Below are positions 33,460-42,263 of a stretch of DNA of 64,000 nt, one piece after another (the first letter of the stretch is position 1; every line of letters starts with the position of its first letter). The stretch spans positions 248,001-312,000 of the forward strand of contig DAOTTQ010000037.1 of assembly GCA_034437555.1 (NCBI GenBank), given 5' to 3'. The notes below the pieces were generated by a model. The model was not told the origin of the DNA and made no database searches. It saw only the letters and a list, made by a program, of their open reading frames with translations. Origin of the DNA: JANWYT01 sp034437555. GTDB taxonomy: Bacteria > Chloroflexota > Anaerolineae > Aggregatilineales > Phototrophicaceae. Made by a program: the position numbers and the translations under genes.

Positions 33460-35301
33460 TTACAAGTGGCGAATTTGATACAATTGCCCGTCGCTAAACC
33501 CACGCTTGCGGTAGTATTCGCGTGTGCCAACGGCACTAATCACGGCTAAACGTTCATAACCGTGTTTTTTGGCTAATTCTACCGCTCGTTCAATCAGTTG
33601 TTTACCCAATCCAGCGTGCTGTGCTTTGCCATCAGAGGCTTCGCCAATGCCCAAGGATTGCCCGTACACATGCACCTCGCGGATAATGGCGCACCCACGC
33701 AATTCTTCATGAATGGGTTCGTGTGTCAGGTCTAAAAGTGCCAGCCGTAAAAAGCCCGCAATGCGTCGTTCTGGGGTAATAAACTGCAAAAATATCTCAT
33801 CGCCCATACTAGACGGATACGACATTTCATCTAGCGTAAAAGCGTCACGTCCAATGTCATCGTGGCGCACTTCACGGGCGCGAATATCGCCGGTTGTAAT
33901 GCCCTGTTCTTTTAGCGCATTGTCTACAATTTGCCTAAAATTCGTCATTAGGTTGCCATCCACAATATCCGTAGACGGAATATCACGGATGACGCGGGTT
34001 AGACGGCAATATTCGGGGGTTGTTCTAAACGCTTCTATCAACACCGACAAGAGTTCTTGATGGGTATAGGGCTTCCATGTGCCGTCTTTGTAGCGTTGCA
34101 TAAGTTCCGCGCTCTCTATCAACGAACACGGATACACCTTTAGCTCATCAGGGCAAAAGTCGGGGTCTGTAAAGAGCGTATGATAGTCTTGGATGTCTTT
34201 TTCTGGCGATGAACCGTATAAGTTGGGCATCCAATGGGCATGAATCTTAAACCCTGCTTGGCGTAGCAGTTTTACAGCGCGTCGCGTGGCTTGTACATTG
34301 TGCCCGCGCTTATTCAGGCGCAGCACTTCATCATTTAGGCTTTGGAAGCCAATTTGCACCTTTGTACACCCTAAGCGACGGATGCGTAACACTTCTTCTT
34401 TGCTAATGTGGTCGGGGCGTGTTTCTACCACCAAGCCCACCACACGGCAAACGGCTGTTTCATTCTCTAGATGAATGGCTTCTAGTTCTTCCCATGTGGC
34501 ATACTCATCTAAAACAGAGCGCGGTTTTGCTCCGTTTGCAATGGCTTGGGCAATGTCTCGGCTACGGTGCATTTCATCTGCATACACCTTTTGTACGGCT
34601 TGGTTATACGTTTGCGTTAGTGCAATGCCCTCTAGTTTTACATTAGAGGTATTGTGGTCGGGGTGTAATTGTGAGCCACCTTGTAGAGCATCCCATACTT
34701 CTTGACGGCGGTCTACCCCATTCCCAAAGTCGTGCAAGGCATCAAAGATGCGCTTCACAAACCAAATTTGATAAGTTTCGGGGTAAAAAGACCACGTCCC
34801 CCCCAAGATAATCACTTCGATTTTATCGGTGGGGTGCGCCATATTATGATACGTCAATACCCGTGTATAGGTTTGCAGATACGGGTCAAAGCTGTTTTGT
34901 TCGGCGCGTTGTGCGCCCGGCTCATCACTTAAATAGCTTTTAGGCATTCGCACGTCATTCGGGCAAAAAATGCACTCCCCCGGACACGGAAACGGCTTTG
35001 TAAGCACAGTCACGGGCGTAACCCCACTAATGGTTCTCATGGGTTTACGGCGCAACCTAAACAGCACGCTATCATCAAGTTTGGGCAAGCCATCTTGACC
35101 CGCCAACTGCCGATACGCCTCAATGAGTTGGGGACGGCTGTACATGCCACCACCAAGCTTAGGGTGCGAGCGCGTGATATTGCCAAATGTGTTGTGGTCT
35201 AGGATGCCCTCATGGGCAATGATCTTCTTCAAAATCGCCACCAATTGTGGGCGATGATAGTCTATATCAATGTCATACTTGGATTTCATAATGTGTGTCA
35301 T
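33460..35301 (-). CDS. Elp3-type radical SAM / acetyltransferase for tRNA wobble uridine
   Basis: A 613-residue homologue of Elp3, the catalytic subunit of Elongator, which makes 5-carboxymethyl-type modifications at U34 of tRNA. The radical SAM cluster is Cys106-PGE-Cys110-IF-Cys113. GGTWSFYP, ETRPDHI and VQIGFQSLNDEVLRLNKRGH are typical. The C-terminal GNAT domain has the acetyl-CoA loop HAGLGKQLIERAVE and AVGTREYYRKRGF. Bacterial Elp3 of this length is known from Dehalococcoides, in line with a Chloroflexota host. Start ATG 35301 or, 12 bases in, ATG 35289; neither has a strong ribosome site. Confidence 0.9.
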   Translation of the reverse strand: MTHIMKSKYDIDIDYHRPQLVAILKKIIAHEGILDHNTFGNITRSHPKLGGGMYSRPQLIEAYRQLAGQDGLPKLDDSVLFRLRRKPMRTISGVTPVTVLTKPFPCPGECIFCPNDVRMPKSYLSDEPGAQRAEQNSFDPYLQTYTRVLTYHNMAHPTDKIEVIILGGTWSFYPETYQIWFVKRIFDALHDFGNGVDRRQEVWDALQGGSQLHPDHNTSNVKLEGIALTQTYNQAVQKVYADEMHRSRDIAQAIANGAKPRSVLDEYATWEELEAIHLENETAVCRVVGLVVETRPDHISKEEVLRIRRLGCTKVQIGFQSLNDEVLRLNKRGHNVQATRRAVKLLRQAGFKIHAHWMPNLYGSSPEKDIQDYHTLFTDPDFCPDELKVYPCSLIESAELMQRYKDGTWKPYTHQELLSVLIEAFRTTPEYCRLTRVIRDIPSTDIVDGNLMTNFRQIVDNALKEQGITTGDIRAREVRHDDIGRDAFTLDEMSYPSSMGDEIFLQFITPERRIAGFLRLALLDLTHEPIHEELRGCAIIREVHVYGQSLGIGEASDGKAQHAGLGKQLIERAVELAKKHGYERLAVISAVGTREYYRKRGFSDGQLYQIRHL

Positions 35302-35401
35302 CTCAAACGATGGGCGGAGAGTTGCTTAAGCCTACCGAGAACGCACGCGCTCGGCTAAGATTAAGCAAAAGCCATTATACAAAAAAAGACCCGTTACGCT
35401 T

Positions 35402-35548
35402 ATGCTCAAATCACTTCTATTCAATATTTTCGGGGTTTTAGTGGTAACAACCCCCTTAGGTGATATTCTTTTGATTGCCTTGCTAGATACCCAGCTAACA
35501 CTGCCGTTTAACAATATGTTTGAGTCTACAAAGAAAGAGACAGAATAA
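35402..35548 (+). CDS. possible small membrane protein
   Basis: A 48-residue frame, MLKSLLFNIFGVLVVTTPLG..., with one hydrophobic stretch (about 4-31) and a charged end (STKKETE). Its stop lies four bases before the ATG of the HAD hydrolase gene, whose ribosome site AAAGAGA is inside its last codons, which suggests coupling. The ribosome site of the small frame itself is weak. It may be a real small protein or only leader sequence. Confidence 0.35.
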   Translation: MLKSLLFNIFGVLVVTTPLGDILLIALLDTQLTLPFNNMFESTKKETE

Positions 35549-35552
35549 GCCT

Positions 35553-36305
35553 ATGCGTCCCATTCTTTTCTTTGATATTGATAGCACATTGGTAGAAAAT
35601 CGCTTTAGTCGGCGCGCCATTGGTGAAGTGCTGGAAGAAATTGCCATCATTGCCAGTAAAGAAATACGCGATTTAGCCCGCGAGATGGGCAAAATTAACG
35701 GAGAACGCCAGCAAATAGACCCCGACCATCCGCTAACGATGGATTGGCGCGATATCATCCGAGAACTAGCAGAACGCTATAACTCCACCCCCACCCGTGA
35801 CCTTAACACCCTTTGGGAAGCCTATGCCAACGCCGAAGAAGTGGACGTGCTAGATAGCGTTCACAGTGTTTTAGAAGAATTAAAGAGCGAAGGCTATCGC
35901 CTAGTGATTGCGACAAAAGGGCTTTGGGTGTATCAAGAGCCAGTGTTGCGCGTTACTGGCTTACTGCCTTACTTTGATGACATCCTCACACCCGATAAAA
36001 CGGGCTATCTAAAAACATCGCCAGCCTATTTTGACAGCTATCGGCGCGGCTATCCCAACGCAAGGTTTATTCAAATTGGTGACCATTACTATGATGATGT
36101 GATGTGTGCCAAGCGCAATGGCTTTACAGCCGTCATGCGTGCGCCCATCCCCGCCCTAGCAGAATTTTCGCCCACAGAACGCCCCCAGCACCTAAAAACG
36201 CACCGTGAATACATTAGCACCTATCCCAAAGAACCAACCGAACTTTTACCCGATGCCGTAGTGCTTTCTTTACAGGAATTGCCAGAATTGCTAAAGGAGT
36301 TATAA
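35553..36305 (+). CDS. HAD-superfamily hydrolase
   Basis: A 250-residue protein with the HAD motifs: motif I DIDST (nucleophile Asp8 and Asp10 in FFDIDSTLVE), motif II VIATKG, a Lys in DKTGYLKTSP, and motif III GDHYYDDVMCAKRNG. A helical cap sits between motifs I and II, as in subfamily I. It should dephosphorylate a small metabolite; the substrate is unknown. ATG 35553 fits AAAGAGACAG; a longer frame from 35520 is less likely. Confidence 0.85.
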   Translation: MRPILFFDIDSTLVENRFSRRAIGEVLEEIAIIASKEIRDLAREMGKINGERQQIDPDHPLTMDWRDIIRELAERYNSTPTRDLNTLWEAYANAEEVDVLDSVHSVLEELKSEGYRLVIATKGLWVYQEPVLRVTGLLPYFDDILTPDKTGYLKTSPAYFDSYRRGYPNARFIQIGDHYYDDVMCAKRNGFTAVMRAPIPALAEFSPTERPQHLKTHREYISTYPKEPTELLPDAVVLSLQELPELLKEL

Positions 36306-36330
36306 AAAGAGCGGTTCGTTAGAGAACCGC
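36303..36330 (-). terminator. terminator for the DUF427 gene
   Basis: The stem GCGGTTC / GAACCGC has a six-base loop. Read on the minus strand it is followed by CTCTTTTTAT, so it works in that direction, just beyond the convergent HAD gene. Confidence 0.65.
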
Positions 36331-36363
36331 CCTTACCTTAATGGCTTGCAGTGGAATAAAAAC

Positions 36364-36648
36364 TTAGCTTTCTACGCGCACGCCACGCCAAAATGCCACA
36401 TGCCCTGTAATATGGCTGGCAGCAGACTTAGGCGCGGGATAGTACCACGCAGCATCCGCGTTTTCTTTGCCGTCTACCACAATGCTGTAGTAACTGGCTT
36501 CGCCCTTCCATGGGCAGGTGGTGTGTGTTTCTGTGGTCTTAAGATACGTTTGATTAACAGCTTCGATGGGGAAATAGTGATTTCCCTCTACCATGACAGT
36601 TTTGTCGCTTTCAGCAATAACGACACCATTCCAAACAGCCTTAGCCAT
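36364..36648 (-). CDS. DUF427 domain protein
   Basis: A 94-residue single-domain protein of the DUF427 family: AVWNGVVIAESDKTVMVEGNHYFP, CPWKGEASYYSI and DAAWYYPAPKSAASHITGHVAFW are the conserved segments. The function of the family is not established. AGGAGA lies before ATG 36648. A TGGTAAAAT box at 36699-36707 on the minus strand may be its promoter. Confidence 0.9.
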   Translation of the reverse strand: MAKAVWNGVVIAESDKTVMVEGNHYFPIEAVNQTYLKTTETHTTCPWKGEASYYSIVVDGKENADAAWYYPAPKSAASHITGHVAFWRGVRVES

Positions 36649-36698
36649 TGAGATTTCTCCTAAAAGATAGACGACGATTGTTCACTTGTTTAGAAGCA

Positions 36699-36707
36699 AT
36701 TTTACCA
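36699..36707 (-). promoter_or_regulatory. extended -10 promoter element for the DUF427 gene
   Basis: TGGTAAAAT on the minus strand about 50 bases before ATG 36648. It lies just inside the gap behind the M50B gene's stop. Confidence 0.35.
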
Positions 36708-36714
36708 CTATCTC

Positions 36715-37506
36715 TTACCCACTGATGATCGTTTCATAGGAAGCGTTAATTTCATGGTGAATGGGCTTCCATACCGCAAAGTAGAAAGAAGTCGCCAACA
36801 TGACCACCGCAAGCCCCGCCCAAATAAACGCCACCATCGAAGGAGGCAGAATGGGCATGACATCTCGGCTAAACGCCGCCGCATCATTAACCACTGTGCC
36901 ACGTCGCCCTACATCGGCATATTGAATCAGCGTCCACAAGTCTAAAACCGCATTAAGCGCAGTCAGCACCGCCAACACATTTAAGAACAGTAGCACCACC
37001 CAAGGCTTTGCTTTTGCCCCCACATACATTAGCACAGCCCCAAAGCCCACGCCTAAAATGAGTGCAAGCGGGTTTCCTGTTTCATCGGGACGTGCAAACA
37101 GCACCGTAAAAAGCACCATGCCCGCGCCCAACAAAAAGGCTAAAACATCGGCAAAGCGTGCTGTGCGGTTGGCAAAGAAGAACAACAATGAGCCAAATGC
37201 CGCCGCCCCTAAATACCCTGCGGGCAAAATTAAGGCGCGACTTCCTCCCGCCGTGACTGCCAATCCCGACCCATCCGCCGACACCACAAACCCCAGCACA
37301 CGCCCCCCCGTCATAAGAGCCGCCAACGAATGACCTGCTTCATGCACATACGTCACAAATAGCGTAAACGGGGTCATGATGAAGTTGACAAGGTTTTGCG
37401 GCAAACCGAGTATATTCGTCCACAATATCGCCACAATGCTCATGGCAATTGCCGTTACAAGCAGGGCTTGACGGCGTTCTTTCCGCGTCATTAGTGTTTT
37501 TGTCAT
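36715..37506 (-). CDS. M50B-like membrane metallopeptidase
   Basis: A 263-residue polytopic membrane protein with the zinc motif HEAGH (His55-Glu56, His59) within a membrane segment and ILPAGYLGAAAFG, the typical second region of the M50B-like group (PF13398). About seven spans are seen. Members may cut membrane proteins inside the bilayer, though most of this branch is untested. AAGGAGA lies nine bases before ATG 37506, and a perfect TATAAT (37541-37536, minus strand) stands further upstream. Confidence 0.85.
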   Translation of the reverse strand: MTKTLMTRKERRQALLVTAIAMSIVAILWTNILGLPQNLVNFIMTPFTLFVTYVHEAGHSLAALMTGGRVLGFVVSADGSGLAVTAGGSRALILPAGYLGAAAFGSLLFFFANRTARFADVLAFLLGAGMVLFTVLFARPDETGNPLALILGVGFGAVLMYVGAKAKPWVVLLFLNVLAVLTALNAVLDLWTLIQYADVGRRGTVVNDAAAFSRDVMPILPPSMVAFIWAGLAVVMLATSFYFAVWKPIHHEINASYETIISG

Positions 37507-37644
37507 GGGTCAAGTTCTCCTTTTCACTTTAGCCTATTATACGGGCGAAACGGCTCAAGAGTGTTATCCCCCTGTAAAATTTGCCTTACATCCGCTAAAG
37601 TTGTGGCTAGAACGTTCCACTCTTTTCAGGAGGTTTTGCGACAC

Positions 37645-38874
37645 ATGGCAAACCGTTTACTTGTTTCTTTACTCATTATGGGGCTATTGTCTGCGTGTTC
37701 CCTTACAGACAGCTTATCAGAGCCACAGGTTGCGCCTGTTTTTAGTGGTGCGCCCACCGTTCAAATTGCCTCGCCCCTTGCCCAAGAAGTGTATTTACAA
37801 GGCGCATCCGTCAACATCCTTGCTCGTATTGAAAACGCCGGCGCAGACATCGCTCGCCTTGAAATTCTCGTCAACGATGTGGTCATTGGCACAGCCCCAC
37901 AGCCCAATGCTGTCGGCGCAGGCGCATTTACCCTAACGAACAGTTGGACGGCACTAGAAGCGGGTGACAAGGTGATTACTGTGCGTGCAACGCGCGGTGA
38001 TGGCACAACAGAAGGGCTATCCACCGTCCAAATTAGCGTGTTATCAACCAACACGCCAGAGACCACACCCGAAGCTGCCCTTACAGAAGCAACACCCGCT
38101 ATACCTGCTGTAACAGAAGTGACGCCAGAAGCCTCCACCGCCACAGCCCAAGTGGTTGCTACCACTGCGCCTCAAGCTGAACCAACGGCTACAGCAACGG
38201 TTGCGACCCAAGAAGCCCTTGCGCCCACCGCCAGCGTGCCACAGGTGCGCGTGTTACAGGGTGCAAATGTAAGAAGTGGGCCCGGCTTAATCTTTAATCC
38301 CCCCATTGGCAATCTTGCCGCCGAAACCGTTGCCAACGCGGTTGGCGTTAGCCCCGATAGACAGTGGTACAAAATTCAGTTTGGCGCAGCAACAGGCTGG
38401 ATTTCTGCCCAAGTGGTGGAAGCTGTAGGCAATATCGCCAGCTTGCCCATTGATGCGGGTCCTCCGCCCCCTGCGCCGACAGCAACCCCCGCCCCTACCA
38501 ATACGCCTGTTCCTGCTGCGAATGTGGATTTAAGCGTGGTACTCATTACCACGAATCCCAACCCACCTGTGTGCTTGCAACCCTTTACCGTGGTGGCGCG
38601 TGTGGTGAATACAGGAACAGCTGCTTCCGTCGAAACTGCCGTTACTTTTGTGGATACGTATAATGGCGCAGATGGCACAACCGCCAGCGCACTAGTTCGC
38701 GCGCTTGCCCCCAACGAAAGCGCGGATGTATCTGTAACGCTGAATGTGAGCAATAACTTCTCTGAAACACACATTATCCGCGTCACAGCCGATTCTGACG
38801 GACGCATTGTAGAGAGCAACGAAACCAACAACAGCAACACCCTCACCTATATTCTATCTCAGGGTGGGTGTTAG
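37645..38874 (+). CDS. lipoprotein with SH3b and CARDB-like domains
   Basis: A 409-residue exported protein. Residues 1-18 form a lipoprotein signal with lipobox LLSAC. A beta-sandwich domain (about 36-130, VQIASPLAQEVYLQGASVNILARI) follows, then a Thr/Ala/Glu-rich stalk. Next come a bacterial SH3b domain (VRVLQGANVRSGPGLIFNPPIG ... GWISAQVVE, about 200-265), a second Pro/Thr stalk, and a CARDB-like adhesion domain ending ESNETNNSNTLTY. It likely sits on the outer face of the membrane and binds cell-wall material. A perfect AGGAGG lies 11 bases before ATG 37645. It leads a three-gene set of envelope proteins. Confidence 0.8.
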   Translation: MANRLLVSLLIMGLLSACSLTDSLSEPQVAPVFSGAPTVQIASPLAQEVYLQGASVNILARIENAGADIARLEILVNDVVIGTAPQPNAVGAGAFTLTNSWTALEAGDKVITVRATRGDGTTEGLSTVQISVLSTNTPETTPEAALTEATPAIPAVTEVTPEASTATAQVVATTAPQAEPTATATVATQEALAPTASVPQVRVLQGANVRSGPGLIFNPPIGNLAAETVANAVGVSPDRQWYKIQFGAATGWISAQVVEAVGNIASLPIDAGPPPPAPTATPAPTNTPVPAANVDLSVVLITTNPNPPVCLQPFTVVARVVNTGTAASVETAVTFVDTYNGADGTTASALVRALAPNESADVSVTLNVSNNFSETHIIRVTADSDGRIVESNETNNSNTLTYILSQGGC

Positions 38875-38875
38875 C

Positions 38876-39775
38876 ATGGGGCGCGTTGGGCATGTGCTTT
38901 GTGTTGTAATGGGCATCGTGGGGGTGTGGTTTGCCCCCTTGCCTGTACATGCCCAACGGCTTGGTTGTGATGAAACCCCCGAAACCCATCTCATCATGGG
39001 GGGCATTGCCGAAGGAAGTAAAGACTACACGCAAGCCCTCTATCAGTATGATTGTGCGCTGGTATTTAACGATACCGCCCCTGAAATTTACTTGGCGCGT
39101 GGACGCGTAAACTATGCCCTAGAAAATTGGACAGCCGCCACCAATGACTTCGACAAAGTTATCACCTTAGCCCCTGATAGCCCCGATGGCTATATTGGGC
39201 GTGCCGAAGTGTCGTATAGGCTGAAGTGGGACGAATTTACGCTTAAAGATGCGTATGATGCCGTCCAGATTGCCCCCAACGACCCACGCGCTTTTTATCT
39301 GCGTGGCATCACATATGTTCGTTTAGGCGATTTTGAAAACGCTAAACTCGATTTAGACCTTGCCCAAGAACTTAACTACCAGCCAAAAACCGCACTCCTA
39401 GAAGCCCTTGCAGACCTTGCGATTGCCCAAGACGACCCTCAAACCGCCGTAGACTACTTAGCAGAAGTGGTACGCCTTAATCCGCAAAGTGACAAAACCT
39501 ATTTGCAAATGGGCAAGCTATACGACCAGCTTAAACGCCCAGAAGAAGCGTTAGGCGCATACGAAACCTATGTGTTCTTAAGTAATCGTGCCGACCCCGA
39601 AATTGTGCGCTATGTAGCGTCGTTTGGGAATAACCGAAGTCTATTGCAGCAATTGCCCCTCATTGTCATTAGTGTGTTAGCCGTATTGCTTATGGGGCGT
39701 GGTGCGTGGTGGGCGGTTGTTTGGCAAAAGCGTAGGGCAAGCGTTGCTATACACTCTGTTAAAACCACTCTATAA
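38876..39775 (+). CDS. exported TPR protein with C-terminal membrane span
   Basis: A 299-residue protein with a signal peptide (1-25, ending VHAQ), six or so TPR units (APEIYLARGRVNYALENWTAATNDFDKVI, DPRAFYLRGITYVRLGDFENAKLDLD, SDKTYLQMGKLYDQLKRPEEALGAYETY) and one span near the end (about 262-282, LPLIVISVLAVLLMG) with a basic tail. The TPR region is therefore outside the cell. The gene starts one base after the stop of the lipoprotein gene (TAGCATG), so both are made together and may interact. Confidence 0.78.
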   Translation: MGRVGHVLCVVMGIVGVWFAPLPVHAQRLGCDETPETHLIMGGIAEGSKDYTQALYQYDCALVFNDTAPEIYLARGRVNYALENWTAATNDFDKVITLAPDSPDGYIGRAEVSYRLKWDEFTLKDAYDAVQIAPNDPRAFYLRGITYVRLGDFENAKLDLDLAQELNYQPKTALLEALADLAIAQDDPQTAVDYLAEVVRLNPQSDKTYLQMGKLYDQLKRPEEALGAYETYVFLSNRADPEIVRYVASFGNNRSLLQQLPLIVISVLAVLLMGRGAWWAVVWQKRRASVAIHSVKTTL

Positions 39776-39849
39776 TTCCCTACTTTGAACGCGAAAAGCA
39801 CGCTTCATCCAGAAAAACCAGAGAAAAACCAGAAAGAAGAGATGCCCTC

Positions 39850-40986
39850 ATGCTGCTTGACGACACACAACCTAAAAGACCATCGTCCTTTGTGACACCC
39901 CCCAACATGATTGATGACGAAGAAGAGGGGGGTCCCGGCTGTCTTGTATGGACAATTATCGGGCTATTCTGTTTAGGTTTAGCGTTGGCAACCGTGTTTC
40001 TTGCTAGTTTTGCGGGGTGGTCAGAAGGGCTTCGCATTGGGCAAGGCAACGCTACCGCCACCGTCAACGCCGATATTGTCGTGCAGTGTGAGCGTATTCC
40101 CCAAGACATCGCCAATGCCAGTATGGGGCTAGTGCAAGCGCGTTTTGATAGCCTAGCACAATTTACGCCCGTTGTACCCTGTATTGCCACCTACGCGCCT
40201 AGTGCCACCGCGCTCTATTTACAAAGCGTGGCTACCGAAGCCCCCACAAGCACACCCTCACCGACGCTTACGCTTACGCCTGAAGTGGTTACTACGGTTA
40301 CAGAAGAAGCTGTGCCAGCCAGCTCTACGCCCGCCAGTTCTAGTAGTGGCTTTGATTTAGGGGCATTACTGGCAGAAGCCCAACAAGCGCTTACCGCAGG
40401 CAATAATCGCATTGCCATCGAAACGCTAGATGCGATTAGTGCCGTAGACCCCCAATACCAAAAAGGCACAGTAGACCAATTACTCTATCAAGGGCTAACC
40501 ACAGAAGCACGCCGACTGTATCGCACAGGCACAAGCCTTGCAGAAGCCGTTCTATTGACGAATCGCGCAGAACAATATGGCGATGTGGGCGAACTGAACT
40601 ATGAACGCTACATTGCTGAAATTTACTTGCAAGCCCAAATTTACTTGGATACCAATTATCCTAAAGCCATTCAGCAACTTAGCCTGATTGTGTACACGCA
40701 AAACTTGCCCAATTATTTGGGTTCGTCTAGCCTACTGAACCAACAATTTGTGAAATACGGGGATTTGCTGGTTGCCAGCGCGGATTATTGCAACGCACAA
40801 CGCCAATATGAAAGTGCTTTAAGCCTATTTGCCTCTGGGGAAGTTCGCGGTAAAGCGGATGATGCCACCCTTAAATGCCAACAAGGTGTGCCAATTGTGG
40901 GGACAGTAGACCCCAATGCAACCCCCGCCCCCACACCCGAAGGCGGGGCAGGCGACGGCGTATCGCCCATTGGTGTACGCCCTTAA
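39850..40986 (+). CDS. membrane-anchored protein with extracytoplasmic helical repeats
   Basis: A 378-residue protein. The cytosolic start is acidic (MIDDEEEGGPG) and is followed by one span (about 32-55). A region with paired cysteines (QCERIPQ and VPCIATY) comes next, then a Thr/Pro/Val stalk and a TPR-like helical part (ALLAEAQQALTAGNNRIAIETLDAI and ADYCNAQRQYESALSLF). It ends in a Pro/Gly-rich tail. I know no family for it. It follows the TPR gene by 74 bases and probably belongs to the same set. A TATAAT box lies at 39771-39776 inside the end of the gene before it. Confidence 0.65.
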   Translation: MLLDDTQPKRPSSFVTPPNMIDDEEEGGPGCLVWTIIGLFCLGLALATVFLASFAGWSEGLRIGQGNATATVNADIVVQCERIPQDIANASMGLVQARFDSLAQFTPVVPCIATYAPSATALYLQSVATEAPTSTPSPTLTLTPEVVTTVTEEAVPASSTPASSSSGFDLGALLAEAQQALTAGNNRIAIETLDAISAVDPQYQKGTVDQLLYQGLTTEARRLYRTGTSLAEAVLLTNRAEQYGDVGELNYERYIAEIYLQAQIYLDTNYPKAIQQLSLIVYTQNLPNYLGSSSLLNQQFVKYGDLLVASADYCNAQRQYESALSLFASGEVRGKADDATLKCQQGVPIVGTVDPNATPAPTPEGGAGDGVSPIGVRP

Positions 40987-41118
40987 TTTCTCATAGCTGG
41001 CTCATGCCCAATTCATGAGATGTTTAACGGTAATGTCTAATATAGTGATTGTCTGCCCTAAGGGGTAGACATTGGCTAGTGGATAACAATCCACCCCAAG
41101 AAGCCCTTCCCTCTAGTG

Positions 41119-41148
41119 CGCCCATCGCGTCCCCCCTCGCGTTGGGCG
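41119..41148. terminator. hairpin between convergent genes
   Basis: CGCCCATCGCG pairs with CGCGTTGGGCG (one T-T mismatch) over an eight-base loop. The tail is only weakly T-rich on either side, so it is a tentative terminator for the gene at 39850 and the efflux gene at 41164. A second weaker hairpin lies at 41053-41072. Confidence 0.45.
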
Positions 41149-41163
41149 TATCTATTTAGGACA

Positions 41164-41595
41164 TTAGCCTATTGCACTTGCCCCTGTTTGAATAAGAAAT
41201 GTCAGCACCACCGCATACACAAAAACACTGATAAACGATGCCAGCAAATATGTGCGGTCTTCCATTCCCATCACTTTTGCCGTTACCGACATTGCCCATA
41301 CACCCGCCCATGGCGTAACAATCAGCACAAACCACCACCCAAACCGATTGACGCGCTCTTGCATCTTGACCGAGACCAGCCCATTAAGCCAATTGCGAAT
41401 GCGTTCATTGCGCTGTAAACGGCTATAGAACAATACAATCAATAGAACAGGCGTATAATTGCCCAGTACCGCCCAAAATACGACTGATACGCCATCTAAA
41501 CCAGAAGCCAGTGCCAATGGCACCGCCACATAAATTTCTGCCAACGGGAAAAAGCCCGCAAACCATGTCCCAAATGCCAAAGCAATATAATCCAT
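41164..41595 (-). CDS. small multidrug export family membrane protein
   Basis: A 143-residue protein with four to five hydrophobic segments. FFPLAEIYVAVPLALASGL, the following GNYTPVLLIVLFY and WWFVLIVTPWAGVWA fit the 'putative small multi-drug export' family (PF06695). It would export a toxic or waste compound; the substrate is unknown. It starts two bases after the TetR gene's stop and its ribosome site (GAGG) lies inside that gene, so the two form one operon under TetR control. Confidence 0.75.
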   Translation of the reverse strand: MDYIALAFGTWFAGFFPLAEIYVAVPLALASGLDGVSVVFWAVLGNYTPVLLIVLFYSRLQRNERIRNWLNGLVSVKMQERVNRFGWWFVLIVTPWAGVWAMSVTAKVMGMEDRTYLLASFISVFVYAVVLTFLIQTGASAIG

Positions 41596-41597
41596 TT

Positions 41598-42170
41598 TTA
41601 CGCCTCTTCTCCCCTATCATAGTCGTTAATCATTGCTATTAAGTGGTCACGAAGTACACGCCGTGATGCTTCATCAAGAGGCTTCAAGCCCAAAAGTTCG
41701 CCATACCACAGTCCATCCGTTGCCAACATGATGAGTGAAACGGTCATTGGTGGAATATCGCTTGCAATCGCTCGCGCTTTCCAGCCATCATAAGCCGTTT
41801 GCATCATTGCCAGCGTGGCAGGCGAATTAACCAAAGCCGCCAAAGCCGCCGCCACTACCCCCTGTTCGGGATATTCGGTGTCAAAGCTGGCACACACAAA
41901 CGCCCTTAGCCACGCGCCCTTGCTATGGGGTCGGCTGTCCTGTGCCAGTTCATGCGCTAGTTTTGCTTCAAACTGTTGCACAAATAACGCCATCATGCCC
42001 TCAATCAGTGCATCCTTGCTAGGAAAGTGGTATAGCAAGCCCCCTTTGCTTACTTGGGCTTTTTGCGCCACGCTGTCTAGCGTTAGGCTACCTACACCCT
42101 CCTGTACCACAATATTGCTGGCAGCAACCAAGAGTTTTAAGCGGGTTTGAACGGAGTCTTGTTTAGTCAT
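41598..42170 (-). CDS. TetR-family transcriptional repressor
   Basis: A 190-residue regulator. The N-terminal helix-turn-helix domain (about 8-55) reads LLVAASNIVVQEGVGSLTLDSVAQKAQVSKGGLLYHFPSKDALIEGMM, the standard TetR DNA-binding core. The C-terminal part is the variable ligand-binding helix bundle, with no clear subfamily. AGGTGA precedes ATG 42170. Two identical palindromes in its own promoter are almost certainly its operators, so it represses itself and the efflux gene behind it until a ligand binds. Confidence 0.92.
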   Translation of the reverse strand: MTKQDSVQTRLKLLVAASNIVVQEGVGSLTLDSVAQKAQVSKGGLLYHFPSKDALIEGMMALFVQQFEAKLAHELAQDSRPHSKGAWLRAFVCASFDTEYPEQGVVAAALAALVNSPATLAMMQTAYDGWKARAIASDIPPMTVSLIMLATDGLWYGELLGLKPLDEASRRVLRDHLIAMINDYDRGEEA

Positions 42171-42190
42171 CGAGTCACCTCATTCTATAA

Positions 42191-42204
42191 ACCGTCTGGA
42201 CGGT
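42191..42204. promoter_or_regulatory. TetR operator, downstream copy
   Basis: The perfect palindrome ACCGTCTGGACGGT (six-base arms, two-base centre) overlaps the expected transcription start of the tetR operon. Its sequence is identical to the copy 27 bases away and fits the common TetR operator core ACCGnnnnnnCGGT. Confidence 0.85.
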
Positions 42205-42212
42205 ACAGTAGG

Positions 42213-42242
42213 AGTATACCGTCTGGACGGTTTAATCGTCAA
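42213..42242 (-). promoter_or_regulatory. promoter of the tetR-efflux operon
   Basis: On the minus strand TTGACG (42242-42237) and TATACT (42218-42213) are 18 bases apart, one of the best sigma-70-type promoters in the window. One operator fills the spacer and the other lies just downstream. Confidence 0.75.
42218..42231. promoter_or_regulatory. TetR operator, spacer copy
   Basis: A second ACCGTCTGGACGGT, exactly the same as that at 42191. It is placed between the -35 and -10 boxes, so a bound repressor would block RNA polymerase. Confidence 0.85.
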
Positions 42243-42263
42243 GGGCATTTCATCAAACGTTAA

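Noticed and set aside
41053..41072. Small RNA or riboswitch between 40987 and 41163
   Set aside because: Two hairpins are visible but there is no promoter, no conserved riboswitch core and only weak T runs; terminator remnants explain them better.
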